From: Neisseriaceae bacterium
GTDB taxonomy: Bacteria; Pseudomonadota; Gammaproteobacteria; Burkholderiales; UBA11063
Reading direction: 5' to 3'
DNA length: 8,984 nt
NCBI GenBank assembly: GCA_947441745.1
Contig: CANEUJ010000063.1
Location: 1-8,984, forward strand
Position numbers and translations under genes: made by a program. Under the pieces are notes generated by a model, which saw only the letters and a list, made by a program, of their open reading frames with translations, did no database searches and was not told where the DNA came from. This document shows positions 1-8,100 of the stretch, in pieces (the stretch's first letter is position 1; the number at the start of each line of letters is the position of its first letter).

Positions 1-1046
1 CATTATCTTTACCACTAATAGTAAATGTAATGGCACAACTTGCCCAACCGTCTAATACCTGTCCATTTAAACATGAATTACGATCTTCTATTATTAATTC
101 TCTATTGTTGGAAGTAACGCTGGTTACAAATGTTTTCTCGGAGCCTGTATTGTAGATATAGAACTCACCTTTTGTATTCTTCGAGACATCTATTATACTT
201 GGAAAACTTGCTACCAGACGTGCTCCAGTGAGTGAGTTATATGGGGATATAAGGGATACTGATACGCTATCGTCAAAGCTCTTGTCGCCATCACTAGAGC
301 TAATATTCAATCTGGTGTAGGAGCTTTGCTCGGATACTAATGAATTCCCAACTTCAACTGCAATAACCTGTCCGCCAGCAAGTTTGGTATTTGCCAGATT
401 ACCACTGGTAATACTCAAGCCTTGGTTACTAAGTTTGAGATTGTTAATTGTATACATTGTATCTCGTGAACCAGTTCCATAAATATATAAAGTTGCATAA
501 GCTCCTTTATTACCAAAACGATTTGCAGATACACTTTTACTGAAAGAAACAACACCAGTAGGTAGTGCATTGGTTGCATCTATATAAGCAAAATTCACCA
601 CTTGGTCAACATTACGGTATTCGTCACTAATTTTATAACGAGCTTTAATCCTTAACGCTGCTGATGTATGTTGAGCATCTAGCTTAGGAACCTCAAATTG
701 AATCATACATGATGAATGAGGTGACACTTTATCTGAACATCCTGAATGTGATTTAGCTGACATTTCAACATTAGTATTATAAGCCTTAGTATAGCTAAAA
801 TCTGTAATAGCAACATCGCTATTATTGTGTACCCAAACGCTGGCTGTGCGCTCAGTATTACCTTCAATAACTGGATAAGTTCCTGCATCATCTATAGTTA
901 ATGCTAATGGAATAGCATGGTCAATGGGATGCCCTGGAATAAATGAATTTCCAGCTTCTTGACCACAACCTACGGTAATTATTGCTGATAAAAGCAAACC
1001 TACAACCCTAAGGTTGAGGAACTTATTTTTTTATACTATGTTTCAT
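1..1046 (-). CDS. Secreted lipoprotein with Ig-like (ASH / choice-of-anchor-D-like) modules, 5' part, frameshifted in the signal peptide
   Basis: Seen: one frame is open without a stop from about 1030 down to the left edge (about 343 codons), so the 3' end lies outside the window. No ATG begins this frame. A well-placed ATG at 1046, with an AAGG ribosome site 9 bases upstream, lies one base out of frame and meets TAA after seven codons. Removing one A from the seven-A run at 1026-1032 joins them and gives a lipoprotein signal: MKHSIKNKFLNLRVV, a hydrophobic stretch, then TVGC with the lipidated Cys at residue 27. Gly follows that Cys, not Asp, which suits outer-membrane sorting. The mature part is rich in Ser, Thr, Asn and Gly and looks like beta-sandwich. 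Two Cys-pair motifs (C103/C113 in SGCSDKVSPHSSCMIQFEVP, and C325/C337 near the edge) resemble the end of ASH/choice-of-anchor-D domains. Inferred: cell-surface adhesion or structural lipoprotein. Without repair, translation could start only at a poor TTG (997) or an internal ATG. Specific function unknown. Confidence 0.6.
1026..1032 (-). other. Seven-A homopolymer at the lipoprotein frameshift
   Basis: The coding strand reads ATA, seven A, TAAG. With seven A the ATG at 1046 leads to an immediate TAA. With six A it opens into a complete lipoprotein signal peptide and the long downstream frame. The tract lies at codons 5-7, a usual position for on/off switching by slippage, but seven bases is short for this and a sequencing error or a decayed gene is equally possible. 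Confidence 0.55.
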
Positions 1047-1184
1047 CTTAAGACACCTTTTAAATATATTTCATTCATGTAAATAACAAGCGATAAAAAA
1101 TTACAGTACATCCTTTAATGAAAATTATTTTTACGTAACTTATAAAGAGAGAAACCTTATTAACCTATTGTATCTACGGGGGTG

Positions 1185-1193
1185 ATTATATCA
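1185..1193 (-). promoter_or_regulatory. Extended -10 promoter candidate toward the lipoprotein gene (proximal)
   Basis: Minus-strand TGATATAAT is a perfect -10 hexamer with a TGn extension, identical to that of the distal candidate. No good -35 box is visible. Predicted start near 1178, with a leader of about 130 bases. Confidence 0.35.
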
Positions 1194-1294
1194 TAAAAAA
1201 TAAGATAAAAATACATTTTACAACTTGCGTCTGATTTATATTCGCACTAACATATGCTCAATATATACGCCTAAAAGACTTATCTTATCTTATT

Positions 1295-1322
1295 ATTATA
1301 TCACATTCTGTTTTTTTTACAA
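1295..1322 (-). promoter_or_regulatory. Sigma-70 promoter toward the lipoprotein gene (distal)
   Basis: Read on the minus strand there is TTGTAA (1317-1322), a 16-base spacer, and TATAAT (1295-1300) preceded by TGA, making an extended -10. Predicted start near 1288, which would give a leader of about 240 bases before the ATG at 1046. Confidence 0.5.
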
Positions 1323-1350
1323 AAATCACGCATACAGTACTAACTTAAAT

Positions 1351-1379
1351 TTGCACAATATAGATTTTTAAGCTATAAT
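1351..1379 (+). promoter_or_regulatory. Sigma-70 promoter of pyrF
   Basis: TTGCAC (1351-1356), exactly 17 bases, then a perfect TATAAT (1374-1379). Predicted transcription start is near 1386, leaving a leader of about 29 bases before the pyrF ATG. This is the best-formed promoter in the window. Confidence 0.7.
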
Positions 1380-1414
1380 TATTCACTTTAAACTATTTCA
1401 AACTTATTTAAAAC

Positions 1415-2140
1415 ATGAATCCACTAATACTTGATGCCAACTCCAACTATGACTCTCCAATAATTATTGCTCTTGATTTTGATAATGAAAAAGACGCACT
1501 GAAATTGCTCAACCAATTAAGCCCTGATTTATGTAAGCTCAAAATTGGCAAAGAATTATTCACATCGGCTGGGCCAAAGTTTGTTGAAAAACTTGTTGTT
1601 AGTGGCTACAAAGTATTTCTAGATCTAAAGTTCCATGATATTCCAAATACAACATATAAAGCTTGTAAAGCCGCAGCAAATCTAGGGGTATGGATGACTA
1701 ATGTACACGCTAGTGGTGGTCAAAAAATGTTAGAAATGGCAAAACAAGGAATTGATGAATCAGGAACTGATACTCTATTAATAGCCGTTACAACACTAAC
1801 ATCAATGTCACAGGAAGAGCTATATCAAATTGGTGTCAAAGAAAATCTAACTACCCATGTTATTAATTTAGCCAAATTAAGCCACAACAATGGGTTAGAT
1901 GGCGTAGTATGTTCTGCTCATGAAGCAAAACAAATTAAAGCAGAAATCTCTCAGGAGTTTTTGACAGTATGCCCTGGTATTCGTCTAACTTTGGACAAAA
2001 CCGATGACCAAACACGGATTATGACACCTGAAATAGCAATTGCAAACCAAGTTGATTACATAGTAATTGGTCGCCCTATTACTAAGGCTCCAAACCCACA
2101 CCAGCAAGTAATTGAAATACTCTCAAGAATAAAACGCTAA
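1415..2140 (+). CDS. pyrF: Orotidine 5'-phosphate decarboxylase
   Basis: Catalyses the last step of de novo UMP synthesis, decarboxylating OMP to UMP in the cytoplasm. The 241-residue product is a single TIM barrel of the bacterial class that includes E. coli PyrF (245 residues) and aligns with it almost end to end. Visible active-site residues: D21 in IIALDFD, K43 in KLKIGKE, the DxKxxD triad D70/K72/D75 in FLDLKFHDIPNTT, the CPGIR phosphate-loop motif, and R220 in VIGRPIT. The stretch GVWMTNVHASGG is also typical. ATG at 1415 lies 29 bases below a strong promoter. No clear Shine-Dalgarno precedes it (the upstream bases are AACTTATTTAAAAC), so translation may rely on an unstructured A-rich leader. 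The gene appears monocistronic, and its 3' end overlaps convergent pepP by 18 bases. All key residues are present. Confidence 0.97.
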   Translation: MNPLILDANSNYDSPIIIALDFDNEKDALKLLNQLSPDLCKLKIGKELFTSAGPKFVEKLVVSGYKVFLDLKFHDIPNTTYKACKAAANLGVWMTNVHASGGQKMLEMAKQGIDESGTDTLLIAVTTLTSMSQEELYQIGVKENLTTHVINLAKLSHNNGLDGVVCSAHEAKQIKAEISQEFLTVCPGIRLTLDKTDDQTRIMTPEIAIANQVDYIVIGRPITKAPNPHQQVIEILSRIKR

Positions 2141-3931
2141 ATCAAGCTCTTCATCCAGCCATTCGCGCTCTTTTATTTTTAGTTTATCACGTATTGTAGC
2201 TTTTATTGTTTTATAATATTGTTTTAACTGAGATTTTTCCTCAAAACTTAACATCTTCATATCAATTAGTTTTTTGTCATAAGGTACTAATGTTAAATTT
2301 TGTAGCTCATAAAATGGCCCATAATCAGACGCTAATGCTCTTGGTGCTGTTACTTCACTAACAAGACATAGATTTTCTATCCTGATACCATATGATCCAT
2401 CAATATATACCCCAGGTTCATTACTAACTATCATACCAGGTAGTAAAGGTACACCAGAATGAGCAGTAGATATTCTTTGTGGCCCTTCATGTACACATAA
2501 AAAACTTCCAACCCCATGACCTGTACCATGGCGATAATTAAGAAATTCGCTCCAAAGAGGACTTCTAGCAAGAGCATCCAAATGCTCTCCACAAGTACCA
2601 TGAGGAAATACCGTACGTCCAAGTGCCAAGTGTCCTTTTAGTACTAAAGTATAATGGCGTTTTTGTTCTTTGGTAGGCTCACCCAAATGAATTGTTCTAG
2701 TTATATCAGTTGTACCCTCAAGATATTGCCCACCAGAATCAACAAGGTATAAATTAGAATCATCAACTGTTTTAACCGTAGCATTTGTAGCACGATAATG
2801 TATAACAGCACCATTAGATGCAAAACCACTAATAGTTGCAAAACTAAGCCCCATTAAATTTTCTTGCTCACGCCTAAAAACCTCGAGTTTATCAGCAGCT
2901 GATATTTCATCAGTTCCATATTTCCAGGTTTTATTAACCCATGATAAAAAATTAATTACTGCAACTGCATCTTTAATGTGGGCAATTTTTGTTCCATTAA
3001 CTTCAACACTATTTTTACAAGCTTTTTTGTGAATTATTGGTGAAACCCCAAATACTATAGTTGCTTTATCTGATATCTTGGATAGCATAGCATAATTAGC
3101 AGTTTTATCATCAAGAAAAATACTAGACTTAATCTTAGCTAAGTGTTCACTAAATTGTCCATACTCTTCAATAATAACCCCTGATAAAGTTAATATGTTT
3201 TTTACTTCTTCAGTAACTTTTTCTTTATGTATAAATAACCATGATTTATCTTGAGAAATTATTGCATAACTAATTACTAGTGGATTATATTCAATATCTG
3301 CCCCTCTGATATTAAATAACCAAGCAATTTCATCCAGTGTATTTAATGCTAAATAAGCAATATTATTATTTCTTAGGTAAGTACTAACAATAGAAATACG
3401 AGCATCTATTGTCTCACCCGTATATTTAATATCTAATAGAAAAGCTTTTGATATTGGCATAGCTAATACTTCACCTAGCTTTTGTTTACATTTATCAACT
3501 AAATTGTCTTCAATAAACACTAATTCCCCACCTAAATCAGCCATTAATTGTTTAAGATAATTAGCTTTAACAATTGATATAAGCTCTGGATCAATTCCAA
3601 GCCGTTTATTTTGTGCATTTGTAGCTAACCAAACAGGTACTTCTGAAACAAAACCAGATTGCTTCATTAAAGTGAACTGTTTACTATCTAATTGATTTTC
3701 AGCCTGTAAAAAATAACGACCATCAGTCCATAAATAAGCATGTTCTAGCGTAACCACGACTTCTCCAGCAGAGCCAGTAAAGCCACTAATCCAAGCTCTA
3801 CGCTCGAAGCATTCTGGTACATATTCACTATTATGTGCATCAATTGAAGGTATTATATATATATCAATTTTTTGAGCAATCATTTCTTGTCTAAGCAACT
3901 CTAAGCGCTTAGTTATATTATTTTGTATCAT
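2123..3931 (-). CDS. pepP: Xaa-Pro aminopeptidase, three-domain aminopeptidase P type (M24B)
   Basis: A cytoplasmic metallopeptidase expected to remove the N-terminal residue from peptides whose second residue is proline. The 602-residue product has the long XPNPEP1-like layout: creatinase N domain (about 8-135), a second creatinase-like domain (about 160-310), the M24 pita-bread catalytic domain (about 318-535), and a short M24 C-terminal domain (about 540-602). E. coli PepP (about 440 residues) lacks the second N-terminal domain, so the symbol is used loosely. The five two-metal ligands are D398, D409, H472, E505 and E519; their spacing closely follows human XPNPEP1. H378 (VIHYR) and H481 (HEGP) are further active-site residues. 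The ATG at 3931 has AGGA five bases upstream. No signal peptide. It may be read through from nadA, since no terminator or strong promoter was seen in the 187-base gap. Confidence 0.93.
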   Translation of the reverse strand: MIQNNITKRLELLRQEMIAQKIDIYIIPSIDAHNSEYVPECFERRAWISGFTGSAGEVVVTLEHAYLWTDGRYFLQAENQLDSKQFTLMKQSGFVSEVPVWLATNAQNKRLGIDPELISIVKANYLKQLMADLGGELVFIEDNLVDKCKQKLGEVLAMPISKAFLLDIKYTGETIDARISIVSTYLRNNNIAYLALNTLDEIAWLFNIRGADIEYNPLVISYAIISQDKSWLFIHKEKVTEEVKNILTLSGVIIEEYGQFSEHLAKIKSSIFLDDKTANYAMLSKISDKATIVFGVSPIIHKKACKNSVEVNGTKIAHIKDAVAVINFLSWVNKTWKYGTDEISAADKLEVFRREQENLMGLSFATISGFASNGAVIHYRATNATVKTVDDSNLYLVDSGGQYLEGTTDITRTIHLGEPTKEQKRHYTLVLKGHLALGRTVFPHGTCGEHLDALARSPLWSEFLNYRHGTGHGVGSFLCVHEGPQRISTAHSGVPLLPGMIVSNEPGVYIDGSYGIRIENLCLVSEVTAPRALASDYGPFYELQNLTLVPYDKKLIDMKMLSFEEKSQLKQYYKTIKATIRDKLKIKEREWLDEELDLAFYS

Positions 3932-3955
3932 TATTTTCCTAAAGAATATTTAATT

Positions 3956-3975
3956 ATCCAAGCGAAAGCTCGGAT
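3956..3975. repeat. Small hairpin with GAAA loop, resembling an interspersed palindromic repeat
   Basis: ATCCAAGCGAAAGCTCGGAT folds as an eight-pair stem with one internal mismatch (A3960/C3971) and a GAAA tetraloop. Its pattern, ATYCC..GCGAAAGC..GGAT followed by CCAG, recalls the short palindromes centred on GCGAAAGC found in many proteobacterial intergenic regions (for example neisserial dRS3). That kinship is inference; only the hairpin is seen. It ends about 16 bases upstream of the pepP ribosome site. Confidence 0.45.
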
Positions 3976-4009
3976 CCAGCCCTTGCCATAATTTTACTAT
4001 TAGAGCATG

Positions 4010-4055
4010 GATTCCAAACTCTTATCGAAACAGCAAATAGTTCGTGTTTGGAATC
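4010..4055. repeat. Perfect 10-base inverted repeat, with a competing third arm
   Basis: GATTCCAAAC (4010-4019) is the exact reverse complement of GTTTGGAATC (4046-4055), separated by 26 bases that contain a small inner CGAA/TTCG pairing (4026-4029 with 4041-4044). A third motif, ATTCC at 4070-4074, can pair with GGAAT at 4050-4054 and so would compete with the first stem. Confidence 0.5.
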
Positions 4056-4118
4056 ACAAATAAAATTGCATTCCAATACTTTCGTCCCCACTAATATATA
4101 CCACCACTAAAATTCAGG

Positions 4119-5027
4119 TTATTTTAAACTAAAATCTATCATCCTATTAATTGCTACCATTGCTCTATCCATCGTCTCATTGCTTAAGTAGTCAATCACT
4201 ATACCACCAGTCTGATTCTGAGCTTTTTTTACCGCTTCAACAGTATTTAATTTCATATACGGACATGAATTACATTTACATCCCGTATATATTGGAGCTT
4301 GTCTTATATCCAAATCCGGCCTTGCATTTTTCATATTATATAAAATACCATCTTCAGTTGCAACCAATATTACAGCATCAACTACCCCACTATAGTTTTG
4401 AACCCAATTAAGTAATCCAGCAGTTGAGCCAATATAGTCAGATTGTTTTAAAACAGGTAATGGACTCTCAGGATGTGCAATAAGGTATTTTTGCTTAGGA
4501 ATTGTAGCAAATAATTCATCAAGTGCTTGTTTGTTAAATTTATCATGTACTTCACATACCGCTGACCATAGTGGCATATCATAACCATATTGAAAATTTA
4601 GATAAGCCCCCATATTCCGATCTGGAGAATACATTACTTTCTTTCCTTGACTATGGATATGGGATATTATATCATCTACATTTCTAGAAGTAACTGTCCA
4701 GTCAGCTATTGCTTTATGCTCAGCTGATGAATTAATATATGCAACATGCACATGATCTGGGTATGATTCACGCCATTTTTTTAATTCATTAATATCAGTC
4801 ATTGTTACTAATGAACATGTAGAGCCTAAGTCAGGAAGGATAACTTTAGCTCGAGGATTAATCATTTTGGCAGTTTCTGCCATAAACCTAACCCCCGCAA
4901 GAACTATCACATCAGCATCAGATTTTTTGGCAAAAAGTGCTAAATCAAGACTATCCCCAACTCTATCAGCCATTTGTTGCACTTCAGGGATAGTATAATA
5001 ATGTGCCAATGTTAAAACTTTAGTCAT
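4119..5027 (-). CDS. nadA: Quinolinate synthase A
   Basis: Condenses iminoaspartate (from NadB) with dihydroxyacetone phosphate to quinolinate, the first ring compound of de novo NAD synthesis; a cytoplasmic [4Fe-4S] enzyme. The 302-residue product is the short form, without the N-terminal extension of E. coli NadA (347 residues). It shows the three-fold repeated architecture: AHYYTIPEVQ...GDSL and GVRFMAETAK in the first part, VAYINS and the VMYSPDRNMG loop in the second, IAHPES and GSTAGLL in the third. The expected cluster ligands are C71 (STCSLV), C158 (AVCEVHDKF) and C255 (CPYMKLNT). Two further cysteines, C250 and C252, precede C255 in a CxCxxC pattern. A TAA directly before the ATG (5028-5030) fixes the longest possible start, and a weak GAGA lies upstream. 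The usual partners nadB and nadC are not in this window. Own promoter in the 82-base gap behind putA. Confidence 0.95.
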   Translation of the reverse strand: MTKVLTLAHYYTIPEVQQMADRVGDSLDLALFAKKSDADVIVLAGVRFMAETAKMINPRAKVILPDLGSTCSLVTMTDINELKKWRESYPDHVHVAYINSSAEHKAIADWTVTSRNVDDIISHIHSQGKKVMYSPDRNMGAYLNFQYGYDMPLWSAVCEVHDKFNKQALDELFATIPKQKYLIAHPESPLPVLKQSDYIGSTAGLLNWVQNYSGVVDAVILVATEDGILYNMKNARPDLDIRQAPIYTGCKCNSCPYMKLNTVEAVKKAQNQTGGIVIDYLSNETMDRAMVAINRMIDFSLK

Positions 5028-5045
5028 TTATAATCTCAAAATATC

Positions 5046-5078
5046 TACAAGTGTATATTATACCATATCATACTTGTA
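5046..5078. promoter_or_regulatory. Candidate operator: inverted half-sites around the nadA -10 region
   Basis: TACAAGT (5046-5052) and ACTTGTA (5072-5078) are exact 7-base inverted arms, 19 bases apart, flanking and touching both -10 elements. The half-site TACAAG matches the half of the palindrome at the putA promoter. NAD genes are often repressed by NAD-status regulators, but this motif is not one I can assign to NadQ, NrtR or NiaR. Confidence 0.3.
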
Positions 5079-5095
5079 ACTTCTCGCCATGACAA
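5057..5095 (-). promoter_or_regulatory. nadA promoter
   Basis: On the minus strand TTGTCA (5090-5095), a 17-base spacer, then TATGAT (5067-5072) form a good sigma-70 promoter. An overlapping second -10, TGGTATAAT (5057-5065), is a perfect hexamer with TGn extension. Either would start nadA RNA about 20-35 bases before its ATG, so nadA can be expressed independently of putA. Confidence 0.6.
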
Positions 5096-5109
5096 ATCGC
5101 GAATCACTC

Positions 5110-8100
5110 TTAGACAATATCTTTAATGCTCATTAATTGGACATTGCCACCTGTTGCTGTAGTATTTATACTAACAGTTCGTTCAGTTACTAGAAAATCC
5201 AAATTATAATTAGCATTATCTCTTTCAACAATCTTGATAGTCAAACACCCATCACGCTTTGCTAAAGTTTGAGATAACTCATTAATACTTTCGTAATCTT
5301 TAGCAACCATTGCCACATTAATAAATCCATGATATTTTTTTAGTTCCCCAATAGTGGAATTGCCCAATAATACCCCACTAAAAACATCAGTACACAACTC
5401 TTTTGGTAGTAAAACATCATTACCAGTGGCGTAAGCACAGATTATCTGCAGGGCATAACTAAGAGTATCGTTTGCAAAACAAGCAACCATTCCACGCCCT
5501 ACAAAAAATAGGAAATTTTTCTCTCCAGTAGGTCCAGGTAATTCAATTTGTCGCGTCAACATCGATTCGTTACAAATTTTTTCGGAATAATCATATAATA
5601 CCCGCTGCTCTTCTTTATTAAACCCACATTTTTCAAGTGATGCTACAAAAGTATTTAATTTAGTAAATTTAAAATCTTTAGTAACAAAATTATCAAGTGG
5701 ATGGCTATTAGTATTTACCAATCTATATAGATAAAATGACCCACCAGCTTTTGGCCCAGTACCAGATAAACCTTCACCACCAAAAGGCTGAACTCCAACA
5801 ACAGCACCTACTGTATTACGATTAATATAGATATTACCAGCTTTGATATTTTCATAAACCTTTGACGCAGTAGCTTCTATACGACTATGCAATCCCTGAG
5901 TTAGACCATATCCTGAAGAGTTAATCTCATCAATTACTTTATCTAGTTCTTCACCACTAAATCTAATCACATGAATAACTGGTCCAAACACTTCACGCTT
6001 AAGTTCACTAATACTACCTATTTCTAAAAGAGTTGGAGCTACAAAAATACCATCATCGCATTCACTACCAAGCGGTGCTTGATAAAACAATCTTGCTGTA
6101 TGTTTCATCGTATCAATATGTTTCAGCAAGGTGGTTTGTGCATTTTTATCAATTACAGGGCCTATATCCGTCGCTAAATTAGTTGGATTACCAACCGTCA
6201 ACTCATCCATTGCACCTTTTAGCATTTCAAGAACTTTATCAGCTATATCAGCCTGAAGATACAAAACCCTTAGAGCAGAACATCTCTGCCCTGCACTATC
6301 AAAACCCGAAGCAATTACATCATTTACTACTTGTTCAGGTAGACTACTTGAATCAACTATCATCGCATTTTGCCCACCAGTTTCAGCAATTAACACTGAT
6401 TCATAGCTTTTCTTAGATAGATTTTGATTAATAGTCTTCGCTACCTCAGTTGATCCTGTAAAAATAACTCCTTTAATATTATCATTTTTAGTTAATTCAT
6501 TACCAATCGTACTACCAGAACCTGGCATAAACTGAAGCACATCTGTAGGAACTCCTACTTCATGAAACAGCCCAACAGCAAAAAAAGCTATTAAACTCGC
6601 CTGATACGAAGGTTTGGCAATAACACAATTACCTGATGCTAAACAACTACTGACCTCACCTAAGAAAATCGCCAGAGGAAAATTCCATGGACTAATACAC
6701 ACAAATGTACCAATTGGGTGATGCGTTTTATTATCAAACTCACTAATAACTTGATTACCATAATAACGACAAAAATCTACCGCTTCTCTAACCTCACTAA
6801 TAGCATTAGATAAAGTCTTTCCAGCTTCACGAACCAGTAGATTTAATAACTCAAAATAATTATCTTCTAATTTATCAGCCATTTTTAGCAATAATTTACC
6901 ACGTACAACTGGAGAAGTTGATGACCATTTAGAAAATGCAACTACTGCATTGTTAAGTGCAGTTTCAATATCCTCAATTTCGGCTTTTATTACCGATCCA
7001 ACCTTATCTTTGAGATTAGAAGGACTATAAACTTCATGTTTAGTGCGATTATTATAATCTAATAGCTTTGGCACTAAAGGGTGAGCTAAATAATCATTAG
7101 CTGAAAACTTATTTAACTCATCTTGAAGACTATGTAGAGTTATTTCATCGCTTAAATCAATTCCTTTAGAATTAATCCGCCCCTTGGGATAGATAAATGG
7201 TGGTTTTTTAAAATGTGGGTTTGATTCACCGCCTGCAAGTTTAGCTTGAATAATAGGACTTTGTATCAATGTCTCAATTGGTATTGCTTTATCAACTATT
7301 TGATGTACAAAAGATGAATTTGCACCATTTTCAAGAAGTCTACGTACCAAATATGCCAAAAGTGTTTTATGAGTACCAACTGGCGCATAAACACGACAAG
7401 TGATATTTAGATTTTTATTTCCAACAACATTATCATATAATGTCTCACCCATACCGTACAAGCACTGAAACTCATATTGCTTACCTTCACCCATATAATA
7501 AACCATGGCTAAGGTATGGGCATTATGGGTAGCAAATAAAGGATATATCGTATCTTGATAGCTAAATAACTTATTTGTGCATGCAAGATACGATAAGTCA
7601 GTATAAAACTTACGCGTAAATACTGGATAATCATCTTGCCCATCTACTTGAGCCTTTTTAATTTCACTATCCCAATATGCACCTTTTACTAAACGTACCA
7701 TTATTTTGGTACCAAACTCTTTTGCTAAGTTTGCAACATAGTCAATTACATAAGGAGCACGCTTTTGATACGCCTGAATTACAAACCCAACACCTTCAAA
7801 ACCAGATAAATCTTTATCTTTAATAAGCATCTCTAGTAGCTCTAGCGAAATCTCTAGTCTTTCAGCCTCCTCAGCATCAATAAATAAACCAATTTGATAT
7901 TCTTTAGCTAGTATATATAACTCCCTTAGCCGTGGATATAGCTCTTCTATCACACGAGTATGCTTAGAGCGTTGGTAGCGTGGGTGAATTGCTGATAGCT
8001 TAACTGAAATCCCTGGCCCATTGTAAACCCCTCTTTTATTACTTGCTATTCCAACTTGTATTATCGAATTCTTATAGCTATCCATATAATACCTTGCATC

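Larger units (their letters stand above)
1047..1414. other. Divergent AT-rich intergenic region between the lipoprotein gene and pyrF
   Basis: This 368-base stretch has no credible gene. It contains two minus-strand promoter candidates and one plus-strand promoter, an eight-T tract at 1311-1318, and a weak 10-base inverted repeat (1199-1208 with 1285-1294) that could be chance in such AT-rich DNA. No GC-rich terminator stem was seen. Confidence 0.6.
3932..4118. other. Structured non-coding spacer between nadA and pepP
   Basis: This 187-base spacer is rich in short inverted repeats built on ATTCC/GGAAT, described separately. No T-tract follows any stem on the minus strand, so it does not look like a standard terminator. 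The sequence looks more like a decayed interspersed repeat or an RNA leader than a gene. Confidence 0.5.

Noticed and set aside
703..891. Minus-strand 62-codon frame starting MMQELIQLL with a hydrophobic segment
   Set aside because: It overlaps the lipoprotein gene in another frame; the lipoprotein frame is far longer and has a coherent signal peptide and domain motifs.
1043..1111. 22-codon minus-strand leader frame ending in TGA overlapping the lipoprotein ATG
   Set aside because: Its ATG follows AGG with no spacing, so it has no usable ribosome site. It is kept only as a remark in the leader finding, not listed as a gene.
1311..1318. Eight-T tract as a plus-strand terminator
   Set aside because: There is no GC-rich stem before it and no plus-strand gene upstream that would need one; it fits better as the A-tract spacer of the minus-strand promoter.
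2431..2622. Minus-strand 63-codon frame
   Set aside because: It lies within the aminopeptidase P catalytic domain (H472 region) in another frame, with no ribosome site or recognisable sequence.
4008..4064. 18-codon plus-strand frame MDSKLLSKQQIVRVWNHK in the nadA-pepP spacer
   Set aside because: It coincides with the inverted repeat, has no ribosome site, and is short enough to occur by chance.
4010..4074. Rho-independent terminator of nadA
   Set aside because: The stems are AT-rich with a large loop, and no U-run follows on the minus strand.
4151..4411. Plus-strand 86-codon frame opposite nadA
   Set aside because: It is antisense to the conserved C-terminal third of nadA, and its Tyr/Leu/Pro/Gln-rich composition is typical of antisense frames in AT-rich genes.
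6183..6416. Plus-strand 77-codon frame opposite putA
   Set aside because: It is antisense to the catalytic aldehyde dehydrogenase region, with Gln/His/Leu-rich shadow composition.
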